Shown: one piece after another, positions 49,029 through 56,599 of the stretch
Numbering within the stretch: position 1 is the stretch's first letter
How the letters are laid out: each line of letters begins with the position of its first letter
Source of the DNA: Streptomyces sp. CBMA152
GTDB taxonomy: Bacteria; Actinomycetota; Actinomycetes; Streptomycetales; Streptomycetaceae
Direction: 5' to 3'
DNA: 64,000 bases
Assembly (NCBI RefSeq): GCF_014596475.1
Contig: NZ_MECJ01000033.1
Location: 124,001-188,000 of the forward strand
Made by a program: the position numbers and the translations under genes
The notes under the pieces: generated by a model
What the model saw: only the letters and a program-made list of their open reading frames with translations
Told to the model about the DNA's origin: nothing
The model's database searches: none

Positions 49029-51185
49029 TCAATCCCTCGGCAGGCCGAGGATCCGTTCGGCCACGACGTTCAGCTGGACCTGGGTGGTGCCGCCCGCGAT
49101 CGTCAGACAGCGGGACATGAGGAAGCCGTGGATCGCCCGCTCGCCCGCGCCCTCGGCCACCGCGCCCGCCGGGCCCAGGAGTTCGAGGGCGAGCTCGGCC
49201 ACCTTCTGCTGGTGAACGGTCTGCACCAGCTTCCGTACGCTCGCGCCCGCCCCCGGCTCCAGACCCGACACCTGCCGCATGGTCGTCCGCAGCCCGATGC
49301 AGGCGAGCGCGTGCGCCTCGGCGGCCAGCGCGCCGATCCGGGCGCGATACGAGCCGTCCAGGTCGTCGGACGAAGCGAGCAGCGCCTCCAGGCCCGTGTC
49401 GAACGTCAACTGGTCGGCCATATGCACGCGTTCGTTGCCGAGCGTGTTGCGCGCGACCCGCCAGCCGCCGCCGACCTCGCCGACGACCGCGTCGGGCGGA
49501 AGCAGCGCCCCGTCGAAGTACACCTCGTTGAAGAGGGAGTCGCCGGTGAGTTCGCGGAGGGGGCGGATGTCGATGCCCGGGGTGTTCTTCATGTCGACGA
49601 GGAAGTACGTCAGGCCCTCGTGCTTCGCCGCCCCCGGGTCGGTCCTCGCCAGCAGGATGCCGTGGTCCGCCCACTGCGCCGCGCTCGTCCACACCTTCTG
49701 GCCGGTGATCCGCCAGCCGTCCTCGGTGCGCTCGGCCCGCGTACGCAGCGACGCCAGGTCCGACCCCGCCTCCGGCTCGGAGAACAGCTGGCACCAGAGC
49801 AGGTCGCCGCGCAGGGTCGGCGGGAGGTAACGCTCCTGCTGCGCGGGCGCCCCATGGGCGAGCAGCGACGGCACCACCCAGGTGCCGATCCCCAGCTCGG
49901 CCACCACGACCCCCGCCTTCGCGAACTCCTCCTGGACGACGAGCTGTTGGACCGGATCCGCGCCGAGGCCGTAGGGCGCGGGCAGATGCGGCGCCGCGTA
50001 GCCGGTGGGGGCGAGGGCGCGGCGGGCCGCCGCCGGGTCGAGGCCGCGTACGGACTCGGCCGCCTCCCGGGCCGCGTCCCGGTACGCCCGCGCCCGCCCG
50101 GGCAGCTCCATCCGCAGCACCCGCCGCGCCCCGGCCCGGGCGAGCCGGACGGCTCGCTGCCGGTGAGCGTCCCCGGCGCCGAGCAGCTGGCGCGCGACCA
50201 GGGCGCGGCGCAGATGGAGGTGGGCGTCGTGCTCCCAGGTGAAGCCGATCCCGCCGAGGATCTGGACGCAGTCCTTGGCGCAGGAGAACGCGGTGTCCAG
50301 GGCGGTGGCGGCCGCGAGCGCGGCGACCAAGCCCCGTACCTCCGCAGACGCGTCCGCCGCCCGCGCCGCGTCCCACACCAGCGCACGGGACTGTTCGAGC
50401 CGGACCAGCATGTCGGCGCAGAGGTGCTTGACCGCCTGGAACTTCCCGATCGGCCGCCCGAACTGCTCTCGCACCTGGGCGTGTTGGACCGCCGTCTCCA
50501 GCGCCCACGCGGCCGTGCCGCACGCTTCGGCGGCGAAGAGCACGGCCGCCAGATCCCGTACGAGACCGTCGTCCACCACCAGCACCCGCTCGGCGGGGAC
50601 CACCACACCCCGCGCCGCGATCTCGGCGGTGGGGCGAGTGGGGTCGGCGCTGTCGTGGGTGCGGATGTCGAGCGCGGACGCGTCCACCGCCAGCCACACC
50701 GTGCCGTCGTCGCGCGCGGCGGCCAGGATCAGCAGGTCCGCCTGCCCACCGGCCAGGACCGGCGGCACGATCCCGTCGAGCCGTAAGCCGTCCTCCACGG
50801 CCTCGGCGGTCAGGGTCCCGGTGCCGAGCGCCACGGCTGCGGTACGGGCGCCGGTCGCGATCGCGTCCGTGAGTGCGTCGTGCCCGGCCCGCGCCAGGAC
50901 CGCCGCCGCGAGCACGCCGGGCAGATACGGCCCGGGCAGCGCACCCCGCCCGGCCTCCTCCAGCACCACGGCGAGCTCCACCAGACCCCCGCCGCCGTAC
51001 CGCTCGCCGAGGTGGACGCCGAGCAGCCCCTGCTCGGCCAGCGCGTCCCAGTACGGCGGCCGCGTGGTGGCCCCTGCCGGGGCGTCGAGCAGCTTGCGCA
51101 CCTCCTCGACCGGTACGGCCCGGGCCAGCCAGCCGCGTACGGCCTCGGCCAGTTCCCGCTGCTCCCGCGTGATCCCGATGCCCAT
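49029..51185 (-). CDS. Fused two-domain acyl-CoA dehydrogenase (FadE34-like)
   Basis: A 718-residue protein made of two acyl-CoA dehydrogenase modules. The first (about 1-340) is complete in helices with EQFGRPIGKFQAVKH and QILGGIGFTWEHDAHL; the second (about 380-718) has LWCQLFSEPEAGSDLASL, KVWTSAAQWADHGIL and a late IAGGTTQVQLNVVAERILGLP. Mycobacterial FadE34, next to kstR, has this size and fusion. ATG at 51185 with GGGGAG 5 nt upstream is preferred over GTG 51191. The likely substrate is a steroid-like or polycyclic side-chain CoA, by analogy only. Confidence 0.9.
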   Translation of the reverse strand: MGIGITREQRELAEAVRGWLARAVPVEEVRKLLDAPAGATTRPPYWDALAEQGLLGVHLGERYGGGGLVELAVVLEEAGRGALPGPYLPGVLAAAVLARAGHDALTDAIATGARTAAVALGTGTLTAEAVEDGLRLDGIVPPVLAGGQADLLILAAARDDGTVWLAVDASALDIRTHDSADPTRPTAEIAARGVVVPAERVLVVDDGLVRDLAAVLFAAEACGTAAWALETAVQHAQVREQFGRPIGKFQAVKHLCADMLVRLEQSRALVWDAARAADASAEVRGLVAALAAATALDTAFSCAKDCVQILGGIGFTWEHDAHLHLRRALVARQLLGAGDAHRQRAVRLARAGARRVLRMELPGRARAYRDAAREAAESVRGLDPAAARRALAPTGYAAPHLPAPYGLGADPVQQLVVQEEFAKAGVVVAELGIGTWVVPSLLAHGAPAQQERYLPPTLRGDLLWCQLFSEPEAGSDLASLRTRAERTEDGWRITGQKVWTSAAQWADHGILLARTDPGAAKHEGLTYFLVDMKNTPGIDIRPLRELTGDSLFNEVYFDGALLPPDAVVGEVGGGWRVARNTLGNERVHMADQLTFDTGLEALLASSDDLDGSYRARIGALAAEAHALACIGLRTTMRQVSGLEPGAGASVRKLVQTVHQQKVAELALELLGPAGAVAEGAGERAIHGFLMSRCLTIAGGTTQVQLNVVAERILGLPRD

Positions 51186-51229
51186 GCGCACTCCCCCGCC
51201 GCCCGGCCGCCGATGGAACGGCGACAGAC

Positions 51230-51243
51230 TAGAACACGTTCCA
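51230..51243. promoter_or_regulatory. KstR-type operator upstream of acyl-CoA dehydrogenase
   Basis: TAGAACACGTTCCA fits TNNAACNNGTTNNA, the KstR motif. It overlaps a possible -10 (TAGTCT on the minus strand, 51230-51225), 45 bp upstream of the dehydrogenase start, a position suited to repression. Confidence 0.8.
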
Positions 51244-51245
51244 AT

Positions 51246-51260
51246 CTGACGGAAGGTCAG
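51246..51260. promoter_or_regulatory. Second palindrome CTGACG-N3-GGTCAG (site 2)
   Basis: CTGACG-GAA-GGTCAG, extended to ATCTGACG...GTCAGAT, one mismatch from sites at 40247 and 54356. It lies 2 bp from the KstR-type site between the dehydrogenase and methyltransferase genes. Confidence 0.6.
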
Positions 51261-51375
51261 ATGAGAAGCGGATCACAGACAACGGAACCGAACACGGGGA
51301 TTAGCATGTGGCGCCCAGCCACATTCGCCTCGCGCATGTGGTGACCACCCACGTACGACTCCCGGGAGCCACGCC

Positions 51376-52023
51376 ATGGCGACACCCAAGCCGGAGATCC
51401 TCGCCGCCTTCGAGGCCGCCAAGGGCTTCATGCCCGTACGGGAAGGACTGGCGCTCTACGACGCGGCGGTGGCAGCCGGGACGCTCGGGCTGCCGCTCCT
51501 TGAGGTCGGCACCTACTGCGGGCGCTCCACGCTCCTGCTGGCCGACGCCGCCCGCGCGGCCGCGACCGTCGCCGTCACCGTCGACCACCACCGGGGCAGC
51601 GAGGAGCAGCAGCCCGGGTGGGAGTACCACGACCCGGAGACGGTCGACCCCGAGGTCGGCCTGATGGACACGCTGCCCACCTTCCGCCGCACCCTGCACA
51701 AGGCAGGCCTCGAAGACCACGTCATCGCCGTCGTCGGACGTTCGCCGCAGGTCGCGCGGGCCTGGGGCGGCGAGGTCGGGCTCGTCTTCATCGACGGCGG
51801 GCACACCGACGAGCACGCCAACGCGGATTACGAGGGGTGGGCGCCGCACGTCGCCGAGGGCGGGATGCTCGTGATCCACGACGTCTTCCCGGACCCGGTC
51901 GACGAGTTCACCGGCCAGGCCCCGTACCGCGTCTATCTGCGGGCCCTCGCGTCCGGCGCGTTCACCGAGGTCTCGGCGACGGACTCGCTGCGCGTCCTGC
52001 GCCGCACGCGCGCCGGAGTGTGA
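51376..52023 (+). CDS. Class I SAM-dependent methyltransferase (TylF/CmcI-like)
   Basis: A 215-residue methyltransferase-like protein. Motif I is LLEVGTYCGRSTLLL; the later VGLVFIDGGHTDEHANADYEGWAPHV is typical of the methyltransferase_24/TylF group, and LVIHDVF follows. The substrate is unknown. ATG at 51376 has GGGAG about 6 nt upstream. It is divergent from the acyl-CoA dehydrogenase operon and shares the region with both palindromes, so it may belong to the same regulon. Confidence 0.88.
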   Translation: MATPKPEILAAFEAAKGFMPVREGLALYDAAVAAGTLGLPLLEVGTYCGRSTLLLADAARAAATVAVTVDHHRGSEEQQPGWEYHDPETVDPEVGLMDTLPTFRRTLHKAGLEDHVIAVVGRSPQVARAWGGEVGLVFIDGGHTDEHANADYEGWAPHVAEGGMLVIHDVFPDPVDEFTGQAPYRVYLRALASGAFTEVSATDSLRVLRRTRAGV

Positions 52024-52136
52024 CGCCGCATTCCACGGCGGACCTCCCGGCGCACTCCACGACACGGCCCCCGGCGCACTGCGCGATGCACCCCTTCGCC
52101 GTACGCGGGGTGACCGCCCCGCGCGGCCGTCCCCGC

Positions 52137-52148
52137 TAGCATCGCAAC
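52137..52148 (+). promoter_or_regulatory. Leaderless -10 before amidase gene
   Basis: TAGCAT (52137-52142) is 6 nt before the GTG at 52149, without any Shine-Dalgarno, so the transcript probably begins at the start codon. Confidence 0.5.
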
Positions 52149-53147
52149 GTGTCGTACGACAGCGAGTCCCCCACGCCCGGCCGCCGGCGACGCCTGCGCG
52201 GCAACCTCGTCATCGCCACCGCCGCCCTGGTCCCGACCTGTCTGGCCGGGTGGCTGGTGTGGCAGGCCATGGACGGCTCCGGCGGCCACGACGACAAGGC
52301 GAAGGTGCTGCCGCTGCCGAGCCGGTCGGCGCCGCACACGACCACGGACGACAAGCGACCGGCCGGGGGGAGGACGCCGACGGTGACCGTGACGGCGACC
52401 CCGTCGGGCGGCACCGCCGCGGCCCCCTCGCCGTCCACCCAGTCCGCGCCGCCCGTCGGCCCCCTCTCCGGCCCGCTCGCCGGGAAGGTCGTGGTGATCG
52501 ACCCCGGGCACAACCCGAAGAACTTCCAGCACGCGACCGAGATCAACCGCCAGGTCGATATCGGGACGAACAAGAAGGAATGCGACACCACCGGCACCGA
52601 GACCATCGGCGGCGACTACACCGAGGCCGCGTTCACGCTCGACGTCTCGCACCGGCTGCGGGCGATCCTGGAGAAGCTGGGCGCGACCGTCACGTACACC
52701 CAGGACAACGACCACGCGTGGGGCCCCTGCGTGGACGAGCGGGCGCGGATCGGCAACGCGGCGAAGGCGGACGCGGTCGTCTCCGTCCACGCCGACGGCT
52801 CGGCCGAGGGGAACCACGGCTTCCATGTGATCCTGCCCGCGCTCGTGGACGCCGGAAAGGCGAACACCGCGCAGATCGTGGCCCCGTCACGTGAGCTGGG
52901 TGTGAGGATCGCGGGGAAGTTCGTCCACGCCACGGGCATGCCGCCCTCCAACTACATCGGCGACGGCACCGGGTTGGACGTCCGGGGGGACCTCGGCGGG
53001 CTCAATCTCTCGACCGTGCCGAAGGTGTTCATCGAGTGCGGGAACATGCAGGATTCCGGCGACGCCAAGCTCCTGACGAGCGCGGACTGGCGGCAGAAGG
53101 CCGCACAGGGTATCGCGGACGGCATCGACAGTTTTCTCACGAAGTAG
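52149..53147 (+). CDS. N-acetylmuramoyl-L-alanine amidase (Amidase_3)
   Basis: A 332-residue cell-wall hydrolase. A single N-terminal anchor (about 20-42), a Pro/Thr/Ser-rich linker (to about 110) and the Amidase_3 domain: zinc His in VVIDPGHNPKN, Glu in GDYTEAAFTLD, His in VVSVHADGSAEG, and catalytic Glu in VFIECGNMQ. It cuts the amide bond between muramic acid and the stem peptide, outside the membrane. GTG start is likely leaderless. The C-terminal helix AQGIADGIDSFL is the normal end. Confidence 0.93.
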   Translation: MSYDSESPTPGRRRRLRGNLVIATAALVPTCLAGWLVWQAMDGSGGHDDKAKVLPLPSRSAPHTTTDDKRPAGGRTPTVTVTATPSGGTAAAPSPSTQSAPPVGPLSGPLAGKVVVIDPGHNPKNFQHATEINRQVDIGTNKKECDTTGTETIGGDYTEAAFTLDVSHRLRAILEKLGATVTYTQDNDHAWGPCVDERARIGNAAKADAVVSVHADGSAEGNHGFHVILPALVDAGKANTAQIVAPSRELGVRIAGKFVHATGMPPSNYIGDGTGLDVRGDLGGLNLSTVPKVFIECGNMQDSGDAKLLTSADWRQKAAQGIADGIDSFLTK

Positions 53148-53332
53148 CGCGCGCTCCCGACGGGTCGTCGGGCTGCGGGTCGGTCACGGTCTGACCACCG
53201 AGGGGACTTCCCGCCCGGTCAGACGATAGATTCTCCCCCGGGCGGGGAACCGCCCTCGTGCTTCGCGCCGTGTGCACGTACACCGGCGGCAGCGATGACC
53301 GCCCCGACGAGACGACCCAAAAGGACTATTAC

Positions 53333-54166
53333 GTGAACATCCGCTCCCTCACGCGAGGCGACGGCGTGGTGATCGGAGCAGCGGTGGTGCTGTTCATCGC
53401 CTCGTTCCTCGATCTCTACTCGATCGACAATTCGTGCGTCGGCTCGTTCTGCTCCAAGGTCAACGTACCTAACGCCTGGGACGCGCTGGGCCTGCTGATG
53501 AGCATGTTCCTGGCCGGCATCATCGGGGCGGCCCTCATCGTCGTGGCCCGCGCGCTGCCGCAGCCGAAGAAGATCGCCGGGCTCGACCTGGCCCAGTTCG
53601 GCACCGCGTTCACGATCTTCTCGGCCTGGACCGCGTTCTGGACCATCGTCGACATGAACAGCGCCGGCGCCGGCATGATCCTCGGCCTGATCGCGGCGCT
53701 CGTGCTCGCCGGTGGCGCCGTGGCCAGCCCGCTGGTCGCGCCGCTCAAGGCCCCGCTGATGGGCGCCCCGAGCCCGGCGGTCGCGCAGCCGTACGGCGCG
53801 CAGCCCTACGGTGCCCAGCAGCCCGCGGGCGGCTACGGCTACCCGGCCGGCGCCCAGCAGCAGCCGTTCGGCGCCCAGCCGGTCGCCGGTCAGCCCGGCC
53901 AGGGCGGCCAGACCCCGGCGCCCGCCGCCGCCCAGCAGCAGCCCGCCGCGGCCGCCGCTCCGGCCGGGGACTTCACCCCGTTCTGGTTCGCGGTCCCGGT
54001 GGCCCGTCCGCTGTACGCGGAGGACGGCTCCCCGACGCCGATCGCGGAACTCGCGCCCGGCACCTGGTACCTGGCGGTCGAGCAGCGCGGCGCGGCCCTG
54101 GTCGCGCAGACGCAGGACGGCCGCCGCGGTGTCCTCCAGGACACCACCGGCATCCAGCGCGGCTAA
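53333..54166 (+). CDS. Four-TM membrane protein with Pro/Gln-rich tail
   Basis: A 277-residue protein. Four hydrophobic helices fill residues about 12-140, with a Cys pair in the first loop (NSCVGSFCSK). A low-complexity linker of PYGAQ/QQP repeats (about 150-205) is followed by a short folded end with WFAVPVARPLYAEDGSP, resembling a Trp-Tyr-rich C-terminal domain of DUF5336-like streptomycete proteins. GTG at 53333 has AAAGGA 8 nt upstream. Function unknown; the linker suggests envelope protein contacts. Confidence 0.8.
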   Translation: MNIRSLTRGDGVVIGAAVVLFIASFLDLYSIDNSCVGSFCSKVNVPNAWDALGLLMSMFLAGIIGAALIVVARALPQPKKIAGLDLAQFGTAFTIFSAWTAFWTIVDMNSAGAGMILGLIAALVLAGGAVASPLVAPLKAPLMGAPSPAVAQPYGAQPYGAQQPAGGYGYPAGAQQQPFGAQPVAGQPGQGGQTPAPAAAQQQPAAAAAPAGDFTPFWFAVPVARPLYAEDGSPTPIAELAPGTWYLAVEQRGAALVAQTQDGRRGVLQDTTGIQRG

Positions 54167-54191
54167 GCGCTCCGCTGGAAGTGCGGTCATG

Positions 54192-54280
54192 TAACTGCGG
54201 GCCGCCTTGAGCTGGTCGCGCGCACGCGGCGGAGCCGCAAATGTCACAGCCCCGCGCCCCTTAGGGGGCTCCGAACCGCA
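54192..54280 (+). repeat. Dispersed intergenic repeat, copy j (inserted variant)
   Basis: Second copy of the interrupted variant: GGTCGCGCGCACGCGGCGGA, GCCGCAAATGTCACAGC, then CCCGCGCCCCTTA. Nearly identical over about 45 bp to copy c, 36 kb away, so this form is itself a repeated subtype. Confidence 0.88.
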
Positions 54281-54309
54281 GCGGGCGGCAAATCCGCGCG
54301 AAGAGCGTA

Positions 54310-54340
54310 CGGCCCCTCGCCCCTTCCGGGCGAGGGGCCG
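54310..54340. terminator. Hairpin terminator after membrane protein gene
   Basis: A 13-bp perfect stem (54310-54322 with 54328-54340) around a 5-nt CTTCC loop, followed by TTCCC. Probable terminator for the gene ending at 54166. Confidence 0.75.
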
Positions 54341-54355
54341 TTCCCGTACCCTCCC

Positions 54356-54370
54356 CTGACGATTCGTCAG
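54356..54370. promoter_or_regulatory. Second palindrome CTGACG-N3-CGTCAG (site 3)
   Basis: CTGACG-ATT-CGTCAG followed by ATTCC, matching site 1 at 40247 in arms, spacer length and 3' flank. It lies 22 bp before the LLM oxidoreductase start, overlapping its probable promoter. Confidence 0.65.
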
Positions 54371-54391
54371 ATTCCGTCGGGAGGCTCCACC

Positions 54392-55402
54392 ATGCGGCTC
54401 GGACTCGCACTCGGCTACTGGGGACGCGGTCCCAACCCGTCCCATCTCGAACTGGCCCAAGAGGCGGAACGACTCGGCTACGACTCCGTATGGACAGCAG
54501 AAGCCTGGGGCTCGGACGCCTTCACCCCCCTGACCTGGATCGCCGCGCACACCTCCCGTATCCGCCTGGGCACGGCGGTGGCGCAGATGGCGGCCCGCAC
54601 CCCGACGGCGACCGCGATGCACGCGCTCACCCTCGACCACCTCTCCGGCGGCCGCATGTCGCTCGGCCTGGGGCTCTCGGGGCCGCAGGTGGTGGAGGGG
54701 TGGTACGGCCGTCCGTTCCCGTCGAGCCCGCTGACGGCGACACGGGAGTACGTGGACGTCATACGCCAAGTCCTGCGGCGCGGCGGCCCTGTTGAGCTGG
54801 ACGGCCGCTTCCACCCGCACCCGTACCGGGGCGCCGACGGCACGGGCCTCGGCAAACCCCTCAAACCCATCACGCACCCGCTCCGCGCGGACCTGCCGCT
54901 GCTGCTCGGCGCGGAGGGCCCCAAGAACATCGCCCAGACGACCAGGATCGCGGACGGCTGGCTCCCCCTGTACTGGTCCCCGACCCGCCTCGACGTGTAC
55001 GAGGCGTCGCTGGGCGACCTCCGCGAGGGCTTCGTGGTGGCCCCGATGGTCCGGGCGCAACTCTGCGACGACGTGGCGGAGGGCCTATGGCCCGTGAAGG
55101 CGATGCTCGGCTTCTACATCGGCGGAATGGGCCACGCCGCCCGCAACTTCCACGCCGACCTGATGGCGAGAATGGGCTACGAGGAGGCGGCCCACCGCAT
55201 CCAGCACTTGTTCGCGGAGGGCCACCGAGAGGAGGCAATACGGGCGGTCCCGGACGCGTTCGCGGACGAGATCTCGTTGGTGGGCCCGCGCCAACGGATA
55301 GCGGAGCGACTGGAGTTGTGGAAAAAGGGCCCGGTGACGGACTTGCTGGTCACGTCACCGGACGAAAAGACGCTGAGACTCTTGGCCGAGCTCAACGGCT
55401 GA
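54392..55402 (+). CDS. LLM-class F420-dependent oxidoreductase
   Basis: A 336-residue luciferase-like (TIM barrel) oxidoreductase. RLGLALGYWGRGPN, LGYDSVWTAEAWGSDAFTPL, RIRLGTAVAQMAARTP and LDHLSGGRMSLGLGLSGP (two parts) are typical of F420-binding family members. It uses F420H2 on an unknown substrate. GGAGG stands 9 nt before the ATG, and a CTGACG-N3-CGTCAG palindrome in the promoter links it to the acyl-CoA genes at 40 and 51 kb. npdG at 9208 could supply F420H2. Confidence 0.92.
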   Translation: MRLGLALGYWGRGPNPSHLELAQEAERLGYDSVWTAEAWGSDAFTPLTWIAAHTSRIRLGTAVAQMAARTPTATAMHALTLDHLSGGRMSLGLGLSGPQVVEGWYGRPFPSSPLTATREYVDVIRQVLRRGGPVELDGRFHPHPYRGADGTGLGKPLKPITHPLRADLPLLLGAEGPKNIAQTTRIADGWLPLYWSPTRLDVYEASLGDLREGFVVAPMVRAQLCDDVAEGLWPVKAMLGFYIGGMGHAARNFHADLMARMGYEEAAHRIQHLFAEGHREEAIRAVPDAFADEISLVGPRQRIAERLELWKKGPVTDLLVTSPDEKTLRLLAELNG

Positions 55403-55461
55403 TGCTCCGCAGCTGGCGGGGCTGAGCGCCTGATGGCTGGGCGCTACGGTACCGAGCAACT

Positions 55462-55509
55462 TAAGGGGCGCGGGGAACTGCGCGACCAGCCCCCACCGGC
55501 CCGCAGCTC
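55462..55509 (-). repeat. Dispersed intergenic repeat, copy k (reverse)
   Basis: Single reverse copy (AAGGGGCGCGGGGAACTGCG, then ACCAGCCCCCACCGG) between convergent LLM oxidoreductase and lipoprotein genes. Confidence 0.9.
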
Positions 55510-55533
55510 CCCAACAATCGCGCCCCGAAGGGG

Positions 55534-56100
55534 CTACCCGCCGTTCAACTGACTGGCAGTCGGAACCTGATCCGTCACGGGCGCACCGGCGGACTTCCCG
55601 GCCCCCTTGACCCCGTTAATAACGTTCTCGAACGTCCCCACATCCGCATCCGTCGCGTCCCCCTTCCGCAACTTCCCAGGCAGATTCTTCAGCGAGTCGA
55701 TACCGGACGACAGCGGCGCAAGCGCCTTCGACAGCAACGGGTCACCCTCGGCGTTCCGCACGGCCGCCTTGAGCCGGTTGTACGTGAACGCGCCTGCGAC
55801 GCCCGCCTTGACGAGGGCGACGGTCCGCCCCTTCGTCCCCTTCTTGAACTTCCCCGCCTTGAACGGCTTCACGATCCACTGATACGCCGCGCCCGCCGCG
55901 AGCCCCGCGTTCGCCACGAACCGGGTCTTCGCGAGTCTCTGGCGCTCGGCGGAACTGGTCGGCGACGCGCTGCTCTCCGCCGCGGTGAGACTGGCCTGGT
56001 CGTTCTTGGTCTCGCCACCACAGGCGGTCGTCGACACCAGGACGGTGCTGGACAGGACGACCGCCACGACTATGCGGCGGATCGGGAGCGTACTGGGCAC
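55534..56100 (-). CDS. Small lipoprotein, unknown function
   Basis: A 188-residue lipoprotein starting at GTG 56100 with GGAGG 6 nt upstream. Signal PIRRIVVAVVLSSTVLV leads to lipobox STTACG (Cys near residue 27). The mature part is basic and helical (YQWIVKPFKAGKFKKGTKGR, ALVKAGVAGAFTYNRLKAAV), with a glycine-serine-poor end. No domain recognised. It is divergent from the small membrane protein at 56272, across a tandem-repeat promoter region. Confidence 0.78.
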   Translation of the reverse strand: MPSTLPIRRIVVAVVLSSTVLVSTTACGGETKNDQASLTAAESSASPTSSAERQRLAKTRFVANAGLAAGAAYQWIVKPFKAGKFKKGTKGRTVALVKAGVAGAFTYNRLKAAVRNAEGDPLLSKALAPLSSGIDSLKNLPGKLRKGDATDADVGTFENVINGVKGAGKSAGAPVTDQVPTASQLNGG

Positions 56101-56174
56101 GATGGACCTCCGGGTGGGATGTTCGGCCTCGCTGGCAGCCTCACCCGGCCCCTGGCGCTGCGCCACCCGGGCGA

Positions 56175-56240
56175 CTCCGTACGGGTTCCGCGCACCACCG
56201 CGCACCACCACGCACCACCACGCACCGCTCCGTACGGGTT
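56175..56240. repeat. 10-bp tandem repeats flanked by 13-bp direct repeats
   Basis: CTCCGTACGGGTT occurs at 56175-56187 and 56228-56240. Between them, a 10-bp unit CGCACCACCA is repeated about four times (56191-56230). It sits in the shared upstream region of two divergent genes; repeat number could vary by slippage and alter promoter spacing. Confidence 0.75.
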
Positions 56241-56271
56241 TCACGCAGCGCGATGCGGCTACTCGTCCTGC

Positions 56272-56565
56272 ATGTCTCCTCGCCATTACAGCGGCACGAA
56301 CGAGGCCGCCAGGGTCGTCACCGTCCTGGCGGACGTCATGGCCTTCATCATCGGCCTGTGGATCCTGATGTATCTGCTGGACGCGAACCGGGCCAACGAC
56401 CTGGTGTCCTTCACCCAGCACACGGCCCGCTGGCTGGCCGCCTGGTCGTACGACCTGTTCACCTTCCACGACGCCTGGGCGCGGGTCGTGGCGGGCTACG
56501 GCCTGGCCGCCGTGGTGTACCTCTTCGCGGGCCACGCCATAGCCAACCGGCTGCGCCGCTACTGA
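56272..56565 (+). CDS. Small membrane protein (YggT-like size), unknown function
   Basis: A 97-residue protein with two or three hydrophobic segments (VVTVLADVMAFIIGLWILMYLL cut in two parts, and VVAGYGLAAVVYLFAGH), ending in a basic NRLRRY. ATG at 56272 follows CTCGTCCTGC without a good ribosome binding site; longer frames upstream run through the tandem repeats and are unlikely. It lies tail to tail with the prenyltransferase-like gene, 34 bp apart. Not recognised. Confidence 0.7.
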   Translation: MSPRHYSGTNEAARVVTVLADVMAFIIGLWILMYLLDANRANDLVSFTQHTARWLAAWSYDLFTFHDAWARVVAGYGLAAVVYLFAGHAIANRLRRY

Positions 56566-56599
56566 GAGCGACGGCAGCCGGTACACGCTAGGCGAACGG

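Noticed and set aside
56191..56230. Short tandem units considered as a CRISPR array
   Set aside because: Units are 10 bp and contiguous without spacers, and no cas genes are nearby.
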